From: Mycobacteriales bacterium
GTDB lineage: Bacteria > Actinomycetota > Actinomycetes > Mycobacteriales > SCTD01
Assembly (NCBI GenBank): GCA_030447385.1
Contig: JAUJOY010000007.1
Span: 74,300-138,299 of the forward strand
Reading direction: 5' to 3'
DNA: 64,000 bases
Shown here: piece after piece, positions 1 through 10,061 of the stretch
Position numbering within the stretch: position 1 is the first letter of the stretch
Layout of the letters: the number at the start of each line of letters is the position of its first letter
Notes under the pieces: model-generated
Told to the model about the DNA's origin: nothing
The model's database searches: none
Seen by the model: only the letters and a program-made list of their open reading frames with translations
Program-made: the position numbers and the translations under genes

Positions 1-701
1 CCCACCACCAGCACCGGGAAGGCGCTGCGCTGCAGGACCTCGCGCACGGCAGCGGCATCCACGCCGGTCGTGCCCGCCCCGAACCCGAGCTCGGCGCGCT
101 TGCTGCTCTGGCCGTCGGCGGTGGCCGCATGCGCCCGGGTGCGCTCGTCCCAGCGACCGTAGAAGAACGGGCGGGTGGCGCGTACGAGGGCCTGCTGCTG
201 TCCCGGCGGCGCATCGCTCAAGGCCGCGTGGGCCTCCGCGGCGTCGGGGTACCAGGGCTCCTGCGCGCGGGACCTCCGAATCGCCTCGACGTCCGCGCGG
301 CAGCCGCCCTGCAGCCGGTCGCTCGGCGTGACGAGCACCAGCGAGCGCAGTCGCTCCGGGGAGCTGGCTGCGTAGACCTGGGCGACGAGGCAACCGGCGG
401 AGTGCGCGAGCAGGTCGATCCGCTCGACGTCGGCGCCGTCCGCGGCCAGGTGCGCGCGCAGCGCCTCGACGTCGCGGGCGAGCCGGTCGAAGCGCAGGCT
501 CGCCGGGTCGGCAGGCACTTCGCTGTGCCCCGTCGCCCGCGCGTCCAGGCGGACCAGGGTGCGCTCCTTCGCGAGCCCGCCGAGGTCCTCGAGGTATGCC
601 GAGGCCCGACCGGGACCTCCTGGCAGGCACAGCAGCAGCGGCCCGTTCCCGACCAGGTCGTAGGCGAGCCGGGTCCCGTCGTAGGAGACGAAGGAGCTCA
701 C
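1..701 (-). CDS. alpha/beta hydrolase, C-terminus cut by window edge
   Basis: This is the N-terminal 233 residues of an alpha/beta-fold hydrolase, probably cytosolic; the reading frame stays open to base 1. An early GGPG segment (about residues 28-31) fits the oxyanion region. The nucleophile elbow reads AHSAGC (about 99-104), a variant of GxSxG. The pattern resembles proline-iminopeptidase-like or ester hydrolases. The catalytic His lies beyond the window, so the substrate cannot be judged. The GTG start at 701 overlaps the serA stop (GTGA), so translation is probably coupled to serA. No signal peptide is visible. Confidence 0.8.
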   Translation of the reverse strand, partial: MSSFVSYDGTRLAYDLVGNGPLLLCLPGGPGRASAYLEDLGGLAKERTLVRLDARATGHSEVPADPASLRFDRLARDVEALRAHLAADGADVERIDLLAHSAGCLVAQVYAASSPERLRSLVLVTPSDRLQGGCRADVEAIRRSRAQEPWYPDAAEAHAALSDAPPGQQQALVRATRPFFYGRWDERTRAHAATADGQSSKRAELGFGAGTTGVDAAAVREVLQRSAFPVLVV

Positions 702-2290
702 GCCAGGGTGACCGAGCGGACCGAGTCGCCGCCGATGGCCGCCGCGATGTCCTCCAGCAGGTCGGCGGGGGGCGCGCTGTCGACGGTGAGCGCCATCAGC
801 GCCGCGCCGCCCTGGGCGGTGCGGCTCACCTGCGCGCCCGCTATGTTGACCTGCGCCTCGCCGAGCCGCGCGCCGATCAGGCCGACGACGCCCGGACGGT
901 CGTGGTAGCGCAGGAACACCAGGTGCTGCTCGGCGACCAGCTCGACGTCGAAGCCGTTGACCTCGGTGAGCTTCTCGACCTGGCGGGTGCCGGTGAGGGT
1001 GCCCGACACCGAGACCAGCTCGCCGGTGGCGAGCACACCGCGCACGGTGAGCAGGTTGCGGTAGTCCGGGCTCTCCAGGTCCGTGGCGAGGGACACCTGC
1101 ACGCCGCGGTCGGCCGCCAGAGCGGGGGCGTTGACGAAGGTCACCTGCTCCTCGACCACGTCGGCGAAGACGCCCTTGAGCGCGGCCAGCTGCAGCACGG
1201 AGACGTCCAGTGCAGCGATCTCACCGCGTACGAGCACCTCGACGCTGGCCGCGACCCCGCCGGCGAGAGCCGTGAACACCCGGCCGAGCTTCTCCACGAG
1301 GGGCAGCGCCGGACGCAGCTCCTCGGCGACGGCGCCACCGGCCTGCACGTTGACCGCGTCCGGGACGAAGTCGCCCTCCAGCGCCAGCCGCACGGAGCGG
1401 GCGACGGCGATGCCCGCCTTGTCCTGGGCCTCGACCGTGCTGGCCCCGAGATGCGGTGCGACCACGACCGAGTCGAACGCGAACAGCGGCGAGTCGGTGC
1501 ACGGCTCGGTGGCGTAGACGTCCAGGCCGGCGCCCGCGACGGTGCCCGCCTCGATCGCCTTCGCCAGCGCCGCCTCGTCCAGCAGACCGCCCCGCGCGGC
1601 GTTGACGATGCGCACGGTCGGCTTGCACATCGCCAGCTCGGCCGCCCCGATCAGGCCGACGGTCTCGGGTGTCTTCGGCAGGTGGATCGAGATGAAGTCG
1701 CTCTCGCGCAGCAGCTCCTCGAGGGAGACGAGGCGTACGCCGATCTGGGCTGCGCGCGCCGGCTGGACGTACGGGTCGTAGGCGATCAGCGTCGTGCCGA
1801 ACGCCGACATGCGCTGCGCGAACAGGACGCCGATCCGGCCCAGCCCGACCACGCCGATGACCTTGTCGGCGACCTCGACACCGGTCCACCGGCTGCGCTC
1901 CCAGCGGCCGGACTTGAGGGCCGCGTTGGCCGGGGCAAGGTTGCGGGCGCAGGCGAGCAGCAGCAGGACCGCCTGCTCGGCGGCACTGACGATGTTGCTC
2001 TGCGGGGCGTTGACCACGAGGACGCCGCGCGCGGTGGCCGCCGCCACATCGACGTTGTCGAGCCCGATCCCGGCGCGCGCGACGACCTGCAGCCGGGGAG
2101 CCGCGGCCAGCGCCTCGGCGTCCACCCGGGTGGCGCTGCGGATGAGCACCGCATCGGCGTCGGCGAGCGCCGGAAGAAGAGCGGAGCGGTCGGCTCCGTC
2201 GACCTGCCGGACGTCGAAGCCGCCGCCGAGCACGGCGAGGACGGAGGGGGCGAGCTCCTCGGCGAGAAGCACGACGGGGCGGGGGGGCAC
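698..2290 (-). CDS. serA: D-3-phosphoglycerate dehydrogenase
   Basis: SerA oxidises 3-phosphoglycerate to 3-phosphohydroxypyruvate with NAD+, the first step of serine synthesis in the cytosol. The 530-residue length fits the long actinobacterial form: catalytic and nucleotide-binding domains, an intervening domain, then a C-terminal ACT domain. The NAD fingerprint GVVGLGRIG is near residue 147. The catalytic Arg is in NAARGG, the Glu in DVYATEP and the His in APHLGAST. The last 80 residues look like the ACT domain that binds serine. The GTG start has a good Shine-Dalgarno (GGAGGT) about 6 bases upstream. It lies 101 bases downstream of ilvC on the same strand; that spacer holds a GC hairpin and a possible TAGATT -10 box (2360-2365), so serA may have its own promoter. 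Confidence 0.96.
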   Translation of the reverse strand: MPPRPVVLLAEELAPSVLAVLGGGFDVRQVDGADRSALLPALADADAVLIRSATRVDAEALAAAPRLQVVARAGIGLDNVDVAAATARGVLVVNAPQSNIVSAAEQAVLLLLACARNLAPANAALKSGRWERSRWTGVEVADKVIGVVGLGRIGVLFAQRMSAFGTTLIAYDPYVQPARAAQIGVRLVSLEELLRESDFISIHLPKTPETVGLIGAAELAMCKPTVRIVNAARGGLLDEAALAKAIEAGTVAGAGLDVYATEPCTDSPLFAFDSVVVAPHLGASTVEAQDKAGIAVARSVRLALEGDFVPDAVNVQAGGAVAEELRPALPLVEKLGRVFTALAGGVAASVEVLVRGEIAALDVSVLQLAALKGVFADVVEEQVTFVNAPALAADRGVQVSLATDLESPDYRNLLTVRGVLATGELVSVSGTLTGTRQVEKLTEVNGFDVELVAEQHLVFLRYHDRPGVVGLIGARLGEAQVNIAGAQVSRTAQGGAALMALTVDSAPPADLLEDIAAAIGGDSVRSVTLA

Positions 2291-2391
2291 GGGCGGACCT
2301 CCGGGACGGGGACGGGGAGCCGGAGCGCCTTCGGCGCGGACCTCGCGGCGCGGCAGGTCAATCTAGTCAGCGCGGCGGAGGAGAGGCCGGG

Positions 2392-3491
<1,100 letters not shown>

Positions 3492-4019
3492 CTAGGAGGC
3501 CGAGCGCAGCCGGGCCTCGGAGCCGGTCATGGACCTCGAGCCGCGGCCGACGGCGACCATCCCCGACTGGACGAGCTCGCGGATCCCGAACGGCTCGAGC
3601 ACCTTGATGAGCGCCGAGAGCTTGTCGACCGTACCGGTGGCCTCGATCGTCACGGCGTCCGAGGCCACGTCCACGACCTTCGCGCGGAACAGCTGCACGG
3701 TCTCGAGGACGTGGCTGCGGGTGGTGAGATCGGCCTTGACCTTCACGAGCAGCAGCTCGCGCTGCACGGAGGTCGCCGGGTCCAGCTCGACGATCTTCAG
3801 CACGTTGACCAGCTTGTTGAGCTGCTTGGTGACCTGCTCGAGCGGCAGGTCCTCCACGGCCACGGCAATGGTCATGCGGCTGACCGCCGGGTGCTCGGTC
3901 GGGCCGACCGCGAGCGACTCGATGTTGAACCCGCGACGGCTGAACAGCGCCGCGACCCGGGCGAGCACGCCGGGCTTGTCCTCGACGAGCACGGAGAGGG
4001 TGTGGCGGGTGACGGCCAT
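3492..4019 (-). CDS. ilvN: acetolactate synthase small (regulatory) subunit
   Basis: This is the regulatory subunit of acetohydroxyacid synthase. It binds valine and related amino acids and tunes the catalytic subunit IlvB. The 175 residues start with an ACT domain (HTLSVLVEDKPGVLARVAAL, then RRGFNIESLAVG) and end with the conserved small-subunit C-terminal domain, the usual length for actinobacteria. The ATG at 4019 overlaps the ilvB stop by four bases (ATGA), a strong argument for this start and for coupled translation of the two subunits in equal amounts. Confidence 0.96.
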   Translation of the reverse strand: MAVTRHTLSVLVEDKPGVLARVAALFSRRGFNIESLAVGPTEHPAVSRMTIAVAVEDLPLEQVTKQLNKLVNVLKIVELDPATSVQRELLLVKVKADLTTRSHVLETVQLFRAKVVDVASDAVTIEATGTVDKLSALIKVLEPFGIRELVQSGMVAVGRGSRSMTGSEARLRSAS

Positions 4020-5788
4020 CAGACGTCGTCCTCTCCCCAGACGGGGCGGGTGTCGCGGGCGGCCAGGATCTCGTCGTTGCTCGTGCCGGCGGCCACCATC
4101 GGCCAGACCATCGCGTCCTCGCCGACGACGAAGTCGACCACGACCGGGAGGTCGTCGATGGCCATCGCCTTCTCGATCGTCGCGTCCACCTCGTCCTTGC
4201 TCTCGCAGCGCAGCCCGACGCAGCCCATCGCGTCGGCGAGCTTGACGAAGTCCGGGATGCGCTTGGAGTTGAGGTTGGTGTTGCTGTAGCGCCCCTCGTA
4301 GAACAGCGTCTGCCACTGCCGGACCATGCCGAGGTTGCCGTTGTTGATGATGGCGACCTTGATCGGGATCCCCTCCATCGCGCAGGTGACCAGCTCCTGG
4401 TTGGTCATCTGGAAGCAGCCGTCGCCGTCGATCGCCCACACCGTCGCCTCCGGACGCCCGACCTTGGCGCCCATCGCTGCGGGTACGGCGTAGCCCATCG
4501 TCCCGGCGCCGCCGGAGTTGAGCCACGTGTAGGGGTTCTCGTAGGAGATGAACTGGCTGGCCCACATCTGGTGCTGCCCCACCCCGCTGACGTAGATGGC
4601 CTCCGGTCCGGCGATGGAGCCGATCCGGCGAATGACGTGCTGCGGCGCGAGCGATCCGTCCGGCGGGTCCTCGTAGCCCAGCGGGTAGGTCCGGCGCCAG
4701 CCGTCGACCTGCCGCCACCAGCCGGTGATGTCGGCGCGGGAACCGCTGTTGTAGACCTCCTGCACCGCGACCACCAGGTCGGCGATCGTCTCCCGGCAGT
4801 CGCCCACGATGGGCACGTCCGCAGCGCGGTTCTTGCCGATCTCGGCCGGGTCGATGTCGGCGTGGATGATCGCCGCGTGCGGCGCGAAGCTCGAGAGCTT
4901 GCCGGTCACCCGGTCGTCGAAGCGGGCACCGAGCGTGATCAGCAGGTCAGCCTTCTGCAGCGCGGTGACGGCGGCCACGGTGCCGTGCATGCCCGGCATG
5001 CCGAGGTGCTGGCGGTGGCTGTCGGGGAAGGCCCCCCGCGCCATCAGCGTCGTCACCAGGGGGATCCCGGTCAGCTCGGCGAGCGTGCGCAGCTCGGCGC
5101 TCGCCCGCGCCTTGAGCACCCCGCCCCCGACGTAGAGCACTGGGCGGGAGGCGGACGCGATCAGCCGGGCGGCCTCGCGGATCTGCTTGGCATGCGGCCG
5201 GCTGGTGGGCCGGTAGCCCGGCAGGTCCAGCGTCGTCGGCCACGAGAAGGGCCCGCTCGCCTGCAGGATGTCCTTCGGCAGGTCGACGAGCACGGGTCCC
5301 GGCCGGCCGGTGGCGGCCAGGTGGAAGGCGGCCGCCATCGTGTGCGGGATGTCCTCGACATGCTGGACGAGGAAGTTGTGCTTGGTGATGGGCATCGTGA
5401 TGCCGACGATGTCGGCCTCCTGGAACGCGTCGGTCCCGATGGCGGCGCTGGGGACCTGTCCGGTGATGGCCACCATCGGGACGCTGTCCATGTAGGCGTC
5501 GGCGATCGGCGTCACCAGGTTGGTGGCACCGGGTCCGCTGGTCGCCATGCAGACACCGACCTTGCCGGTGGCCTGCGCGTAGCCCTCCGCGGCGTGCCCG
5601 CCGCCCTGCTCGTGCCGGACGAGGATGTGCCGCACGGTCTTGGAGTCGAACAGCGGGTCGTACGCGGGCAGGATCGCCCCGCCGGGGATCCCGAAGACCA
5701 CCTCGGCGCCGACCCGCTCGAGGGAGCGGACGAGTGCCTGGGCACCGGTCAGGGTCTCCTGCGGATGGGGCGGTTCGGGGCGAGCCAT
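4019..5788 (-). CDS. ilvB: acetolactate synthase large (catalytic) subunit
   Basis: The thiamine-diphosphate enzyme condenses pyruvate with pyruvate or 2-oxobutyrate, the first common step of branched-chain amino acid synthesis. Visible landmarks are [13 protein letters not shown], the catalytic Glu in [23 protein letters not shown], and the ThDP/Mg motif [12 protein letters not shown] followed by NNGNLGM. I chose the ATG at 5788 (589 residues), preceded by an AAGGAAG ribosome site. An in-frame ATG at 5833 lacks a ribosome site and sits just after the attenuator T-run. The gene heads ilvB-ilvN-ilvC and lies behind a leader-peptide attenuator, so supply of charged Ile/Leu/Val tRNA should control it. 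Confidence 0.96.
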   Translation of the reverse strand: MARPEPPHPQETLTGAQALVRSLERVGAEVVFGIPGGAILPAYDPLFDSKTVRHILVRHEQGGGHAAEGYAQATGKVGVCMATSGPGATNLVTPIADAYMDSVPMVAITGQVPSAAIGTDAFQEADIVGITMPITKHNFLVQHVEDIPHTMAAAFHLAATGRPGPVLVDLPKDILQASGPFSWPTTLDLPGYRPTSRPHAKQIREAARLIASASRPVLYVGGGVLKARASAELRTLAELTGIPLVTTLMARGAFPDSHRQHLGMPGMHGTVAAVTALQKADLLITLGARFDDRVTGKLSSFAPHAAIIHADIDPAEIGKNRAADVPIVGDCRETIADLVVAVQEVYNSGSRADITGWWRQVDGWRRTYPLGYEDPPDGSLAPQHVIRRIGSIAGPEAIYVSGVGQHQMWASQFISYENPYTWLNSGGAGTMGYAVPAAMGAKVGRPEATVWAIDGDGCFQMTNQELVTCAMEGIPIKVAIINNGNLGMVRQWQTLFYEGRYSNTNLNSKRIPDFVKLADAMGCVGLRCESKDEVDATIEKAMAIDDLPVVVDFVVGEDAMVWPMVAAGTSNDEILAARDTRPVWGEDDV

Positions 5789-5850
5789 GGAGGTGCTTCT
5801 TCCTTGTTGCGGTCGTTCTACGGGGCCGGTCATGGCGACGGGTTCTGGGC

Positions 5851-5884
5851 AAAAAAGAACCCCTCGTGCGATGCACGGAGGGGG
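5851..5884 (-). terminator. ilvB attenuator terminator hairpin
   Basis: Read on the minus strand, a GC-rich stem (CCCCT-C-CGTGC paired with GCACG-AGGGG, one bulged C, loop about 2-3 bases) is followed directly by TTCTTTTTT. This is a textbook intrinsic terminator. It lies between the leader peptide and the ilvB start, as expected for transcription attenuation. T-runs this long are rare in such GC-rich DNA. Confidence 0.85.
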
Positions 5885-5886
5885 AA

Positions 5887-5912
5887 GCGCGACTGCCGGA
5901 GGGCAGGCGCGC
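5887..5912 (-). promoter_or_regulatory. leader pause hairpin of the ilvB attenuator
   Basis: Arms GCGCG-C-CTGCC and GGCAG-T-CGCGC close on a CTCC loop with a single mismatch. The hairpin begins at the leader-peptide stop codon (5912-5914). That is where a pause or antiterminator-switch hairpin sits in leader-peptide attenuators. The CCCTC in its loop region could instead pair with GAGGG in the terminator's descending arm, which would disrupt the terminator. Pairing was judged by eye, with no folding energy computed. Confidence 0.6.
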
Positions 5913-5938
5913 TAGGGAACGACGAGGATCCTGGACAC
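5912..5938 (-). CDS. ilvB leader peptide (M)SRILVVP
   Basis: This eight-codon reading frame GTG-TCC-AGG-ATC-CTC-GTC-GTT-CCC-TAG contains Ile-Leu-Val-Val in a row, the amino acids made by the downstream pathway. There is no Shine-Dalgarno. The GTG lies 6 bases after a plausible -10 box, so the transcript is probably leaderless and translation starts at the 5' end. Ribosome stalling on the ILVV codons when the matching charged tRNAs are scarce would be expected to prevent formation of the terminator at 5851-5884. Similar short leaders precede ilvB operons in corynebacteria and streptomycetes. Confidence 0.8.
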   Translation of the reverse strand: MSRILVVP

Positions 5939-5944
5939 ACGACA

Positions 5945-5974
5945 ACAGTGCGTCAGGGCGCTGTGACCTGTCAA
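5945..5974 (-). promoter_or_regulatory. ilvBNC promoter
   Basis: On the minus strand a perfect -35 box TTGACA (5969-5974) is followed after 18 bases by CACTGT (5945-5950). Transcription would then start about 6-7 bases on, at the GTG of the leader peptide. The -10 box is weak, but the spacing and the leaderless leader peptide agree. Confidence 0.6.
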
Positions 5975-6019
5975 GTGAGGTGGACGGCACCAAAGGCCCG
6001 AACCGGCGCAGGGCCAGCC

Positions 6020-7708
6020 TCAGCCCGTGATGGCGCCCAGCGCGGCCGAGCCGACGAGCTTGGCGTACTTGCCGAGCACACCGGTGGTGTAGCGGGGCTC
6101 GAGCGGCTTCCAGCCGGCGCGCCGCCTCTCCAGCTCGGTGTCGTCGACGAGCAGGTCGAGCGTGCGCGCGGGAACGTCCAGCCGGATGAGGTCGCCGTCC
6201 TGCACCAGGGCGATGGGGCCGCCGTCGGTGGCCTCCGGCGCGACGTGCCCGACGCACAGCCCGGTGGTGCCGCCGGAGAACCGGCCGTCCGTGAGCAGCA
6301 GCACGTCCTTGCCCAGACCTGCGCCCTTGATCGCTCCGGTGACCATGAGCATCTCGCGCATCCCCGGGCCGCCCTTGGGGCCCTCGTAGCGGATGACCAC
6401 CACGCAGCCCTTCTGGAGGCTGTCGGCCTCGAGGGCATCCATCACGCCCTGCTCGCCGTCGAAGACCCTCGCCGGTCCCTCCCACACCGAGCCATCGAAG
6501 CCGGCCGTCTTGACGACCGCGCCGTCCGGAGCGAGCGAGCCGCGCAGCACCGTCAGCCCACCGGTCTTGTGGAGGGGGTTGCTCATCGCGCGGATGATCG
6601 CGCCGTCCGGGTCGGGCGGCGAGATGTCCGCGAGGTTCTCCGCCATGGTGCGGCCGGTGCAGGTCAGCACGTCGCCGTGCAGCAGGCCGGCGTCGAGCAG
6701 CGCCTTCATCACGACCGGCACCCCGCCGATCCGGTCGACGTCGGTCATCACGTAGCGGCCGAAGGGCTTGACGTCGGCGAGGTGCGGCACCTGATCGCCG
6801 ATCCGGTTGAAGTCGTCCAGGGTGAGCTCGACCCGCGCCTCGTGGGCGATCGCCAGCAGGTGGAGCACCGCGTTGGTGGAGCCGCCGAGCGCCATCACCA
6901 CGGTGATCGCGTTCTCGAACGCCTGCCGGGTGAGGACCTTCCGGGCCGTGATCCCCGCATCGACGAGCCGGACGACAGCCTCACCTGAGGCGATCGCGAA
7001 GGCGTCGCGCCGCCGGTCGACGGCCGGCGGCGCGGCGCTGCCCGGCAGGCTCATCCCGAGGGCCTCGGCGGCGCTGGCCATCGTGTTGGCGGTGTACATG
7101 CCGCCGCAGGCGCCCTCGCCCGGGCAGGCCGCCCGCTCGATGGCATCGAGCTCGTCCCGGGTGATGAGGCCGCGGGCGCAGGCGCCGACGGCCTCGAAGA
7201 CGTCGATGATGGTGAGGTCGCGGTCCTCGCCGTCCAGACCCTTCAGCTTGCCGGGCAGGGTGCTTCCCGCGTACAGGAAGACGCTCGCGAGGTCGAGCCG
7301 GGCCGCGGCCATGAGCATGCCGGGCAGCGACTTGTCACAGCCGGCCAGCAGCACCGAGCCGTCGAGCCGCTCGGCGAACATCACCGTCTCGACGGAGTCG
7401 GCGATGACCTCGCGGGACACGAGGGAGGCGCGCATCCCCTCGTGCCCCATGGAGATGCCGTCCGAGACCGAGATGGTGCAGAACTCCATCGGGAAGCCAC
7501 CCGCCGACCGGACGCCCTCCTTGGACGCCTTCGCGAGGCGGTCCAGCGACAGGTTGCACGGGGTGATCTCGTTCCAGGACGAGGCCACACCGATCTGCGG
7601 CTTGCTGATGTCCTCGTCGCGCATGCCGACCGCACGCAGCATCGCGCGGGCGGGGGCGCGACGGTCCCCCTCCGTCACATCCGTGCTGCGGGGCTTGCGA
7701 GTGCTCAC
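6020..7708 (-). CDS. ilvD: dihydroxy-acid dehydratase
   Basis: IlvD dehydrates 2,3-dihydroxyisovalerate (or the methylvalerate) to the 2-keto acid, the third common step of Val/Ile/Leu synthesis, using an Fe-S cluster. The 562 residues are family length. Cluster and active-site motifs are visible: the Cys in [10 protein letters not shown], the Cys in [11 protein letters not shown] and the Cys in [12 protein letters not shown]. The GTG start at 7708 has no Shine-Dalgarno, but a TAGAGT box lies 7 bases upstream, which suggests a leaderless transcript. It stands upstream of ilvB on the same strand, separated by the ilvB promoter and attenuator, so it is regulated apart from ilvBNC. Confidence 0.96.
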   Translation of the reverse strand: MSTRKPRSTDVTEGDRRAPARAMLRAVGMRDEDISKPQIGVASSWNEITPCNLSLDRLAKASKEGVRSAGGFPMEFCTISVSDGISMGHEGMRASLVSREVIADSVETVMFAERLDGSVLLAGCDKSLPGMLMAAARLDLASVFLYAGSTLPGKLKGLDGEDRDLTIIDVFEAVGACARGLITRDELDAIERAACPGEGACGGMYTANTMASAAEALGMSLPGSAAPPAVDRRRDAFAIASGEAVVRLVDAGITARKVLTRQAFENAITVVMALGGSTNAVLHLLAIAHEARVELTLDDFNRIGDQVPHLADVKPFGRYVMTDVDRIGGVPVVMKALLDAGLLHGDVLTCTGRTMAENLADISPPDPDGAIIRAMSNPLHKTGGLTVLRGSLAPDGAVVKTAGFDGSVWEGPARVFDGEQGVMDALEADSLQKGCVVVIRYEGPKGGPGMREMLMVTGAIKGAGLGKDVLLLTDGRFSGGTTGLCVGHVAPEATDGGPIALVQDGDLIRLDVPARTLDLLVDDTELERRRAGWKPLEPRYTTGVLGKYAKLVGSAALGAITG

Positions 7709-7715
7709 GGCTGCG

Positions 7716-7721
7716 ACTCTA
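7716..7721 (-). promoter_or_regulatory. candidate -10 box for leaderless ilvD
   Basis: TAGAGT on the minus strand sits 7 bases before the ilvD GTG, the spacing expected when transcription starts at the start codon. No convincing -35 box was found 16-18 bases upstream. Confidence 0.35.
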
Positions 7722-7748
7722 GGGGAGGAGTCCAGGCCGAGCGCCGCC

Positions 7749-9905
7749 TCAGCCGGTCGCGCGCCGGCGGCGTACGAGCAGGGCGCTGCCCGCCAGCGCC
7801 GCGAACCCCAGCAGGGCGATCGCGGAGGGACCGCCGGTGGCGGGCAGCCGGGCTCCGCTGACCACGGGGTCGCTGCCGGCCGCGGCGCGGCTCTGCGACC
7901 CGGAGGCCACCGCCGCCGGGGCCGCCACCTGCGCCGGGGCCGAGGCGCCGCGGGCCGCCAGCTCCTGCTGCAGGGTGGCGACGTTGTTGGCGGCGATGTC
8001 GTCGGCGAAGCGGGCCGGCACCTGGCCGACGAACACCTGCCGGCCGACCGACGGGGTCTCGCCCTTGGCGTACTGCTTGTTCACGAAGGCGATGTAGGGC
8101 CCGTCCGGCAGCACCGCGGCGTTGTCCGTGACCCGCACGGTCACCGAGTCGGCCGTGCGGCTGACGATCGGCAGCTCCACCGTGCGCTGGTCGGAGTCGA
8201 CGAGGTGGGTCATGGCGGTGTTGCGCACCAGCGTGACCGAGCTCGCCTCCTGCCCGTCCGGCGTCGAGATCACCATGGTGGTGCCGCGGGTGACCTTCGG
8301 GTCGATCTTGGTGATCACCGGGCGGGGGCCGTAGAACAGGTTCGGCGGCTCGAAGATCTCAAAGGACGGGTCGCGGTCGGGGTTGGACGCGCCGATCGTC
8401 TTCTCGAACACGTCGTTGGACACCGCGTAGCCGGTGATGATCGGCGAGTGGCCGGCGACGAGGACGCGCCCGTCGGTCAGCAGCGTCGCGGTGTTGTGGT
8501 AGGTCCGGCCCTTGGTCTGCGTGGCCAGCTTGGTCCACGTGTTGGTCTTCGGGTTGAACACCTCCGGGGTGGTGACCGGGATTCCGGAGCCGGGGGCGAT
8601 GACCTCGTCCCGGTTGGCGCCGCTGAAGGCGATCACCTCGCCGTTGGGCAGGCTCACGCCCGTGCCGTACCACCGCGGCGCGTTCAGGGGGCCGGTCGCC
8701 TGGCTGGCGAAGGACTCGCGGCCGTTCGCGCCGATGGTGATCGTGTTGAGCGTCGAGGTGTCCGTGCCGAGGTAGGTGCCGGGCGTGACGCCGTAGACCC
8801 CGCCGGCCGACAGCGTGCGCACGGTGTCGTAGACGCCCGCGGCGTTCGGACGCAGCGGCAGCATCTGGCTGAAGCCCGATCCGCGGAACCCGACGAGCGC
8901 GGGTCCGAACTTCGGCAGCCCCAGGTCGGTCCAGGTCTTCGTCTGCGGGTTGTAGGAGGCGGCGGTGTTCCAGATGGCCTCGTCGTAGGACTGCCCGGCG
9001 GGGTTGAACGTCTGGCCACCCGCGTCGTAGTAGACATTGCCGTTGGGGAGCAGGTGGATGCGCGGGTAGAGCGGCAGGCTCCGGTTGCCCCCGTCGACGG
9101 TCCACTTCTGGGTGGCGGGGTCGTACCGCTCGGACTGGACGACGTTGCGCCCCGAGTCGGCCGGCCGGTCCGGGTAGATCGGCTTGATCAGCTTGGTGAC
9201 GCCGCTGAAGGCCATGACGTCGCCGTCCGGGAGCGTGAGGATGGAGGGGTACCAGCGGCCGTACGTCATCTCCCCGCTGGCCCGCCAGGTGTTGCTCTCC
9301 CCGTCGTAGAGGCGGCTGTTGGTCAGCCCCTCCAGCTCGACGACACCGAACCTGGCCTCGCCGGGCAGGCCCGGCTCCTGGTAGTAGTGCGTCCCGCCGA
9401 CATCCAGCACCGTCCCGTCGGCCAGGAAGATCTGGTCCGAGCAGAACAGGTCGCCGTCGTTGCGGGCCTCCTGGTCGTTGGTCAGCCCTCCGGGCAGGTA
9501 CTCACCCTGCCGCTTGCCGGGTGGCAGCCCGGCGTTGGGGTCGCTCTGGGTGAAGACCGGCTTGCCGCTGCGCAGGTCGAGCACCCGGGCCATGTCGTTG
9601 CGCGCGAGGTCGCCGAACTCGCCGACCCCGTTGAACTCCGCCTCCTGGATGCTGTCCAGGGCGTCCCAGTAGACGATCTTGCCGTTCGGCAGGGTCACGA
9701 TCGAGCCGGCGGCCGGCTTGCACTGCTGCTCCCCGTCCGCGGTGGTGGTGCACCGCTCACCGGCCTCCTCGAAGGGAGCGGTGAACCGCCCGAGGACCGA
9801 CAGGTCACCGGCCTCGACCGCAGCGGCCGGCCCCGCGAGGAAGGCGGCCGGCGCGCCGGTGGCGAGCAGGGTCAGGGCGAGCAGGCTGGTGCGGGTGCGT
9901 CCCAC
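7749..9905 (-). CDS. LPXTG-anchored copper radical oxidase (galactose oxidase/GlxA-like)
   Basis: This 718-residue exported protein has an N-terminal signal peptide (about 1-29), a kelch-type beta-propeller, a C-terminal galactose-oxidase-like E-set domain, then LPATG (687-691), a hydrophobic helix and RRRR, which is a sortase signal for cell-wall anchoring. The metalloradical residues of galactose oxidase can be matched: Cys155 (LFCSDQIF) and Tyr219 (GRWYPS) for the Cys-Tyr cofactor, Tyr469-His470 (GRTYHN) and His567 ([10 protein letters not shown]) as copper ligands. It should oxidise an alcohol or aldehyde to yield H2O2; the substrate is unknown. Streptomyces GlxA, a membrane-tethered relative, acts in hyphal-tip glycan formation. 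The GTG start has GGAGGA 7 bases upstream. It lies 40 bases before ilvD on the same strand, but is functionally separate. Confidence 0.88.
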   Translation of the reverse strand: MGRTRTSLLALTLLATGAPAAFLAGPAAAVEAGDLSVLGRFTAPFEEAGERCTTTADGEQQCKPAAGSIVTLPNGKIVYWDALDSIQEAEFNGVGEFGDLARNDMARVLDLRSGKPVFTQSDPNAGLPPGKRQGEYLPGGLTNDQEARNDGDLFCSDQIFLADGTVLDVGGTHYYQEPGLPGEARFGVVELEGLTNSRLYDGESNTWRASGEMTYGRWYPSILTLPDGDVMAFSGVTKLIKPIYPDRPADSGRNVVQSERYDPATQKWTVDGGNRSLPLYPRIHLLPNGNVYYDAGGQTFNPAGQSYDEAIWNTAASYNPQTKTWTDLGLPKFGPALVGFRGSGFSQMLPLRPNAAGVYDTVRTLSAGGVYGVTPGTYLGTDTSTLNTITIGANGRESFASQATGPLNAPRWYGTGVSLPNGEVIAFSGANRDEVIAPGSGIPVTTPEVFNPKTNTWTKLATQTKGRTYHNTATLLTDGRVLVAGHSPIITGYAVSNDVFEKTIGASNPDRDPSFEIFEPPNLFYGPRPVITKIDPKVTRGTTMVISTPDGQEASSVTLVRNTAMTHLVDSDQRTVELPIVSRTADSVTVRVTDNAAVLPDGPYIAFVNKQYAKGETPSVGRQVFVGQVPARFADDIAANNVATLQQELAARGASAPAQVAAPAAVASGSQSRAAAGSDPVVSGARLPATGGPSAIALLGFAALAGSALLVRRRRATG

Positions 9906-10061
9906 GCGGGTCCTCCGGTTAATCGCGGATCACTCCCTTCTTAGTACGACGAAAACCGCCGTTTCTCCCGCCGGGCAGACGGACTTCCGCAATCGTGTAC
10001 GCCTGCACAGCGAGGCACCGCAGACGGCTGTGCCGATGGTCAGGGGGGCGCAGCCGGACGC

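Noticed and set aside
5789..5833. Upstream ATG start for ilvB at 5833
   Set aside because: It adds 15 residues not typical of IlvB, lacks a ribosome site and sits just after the attenuator T-run.
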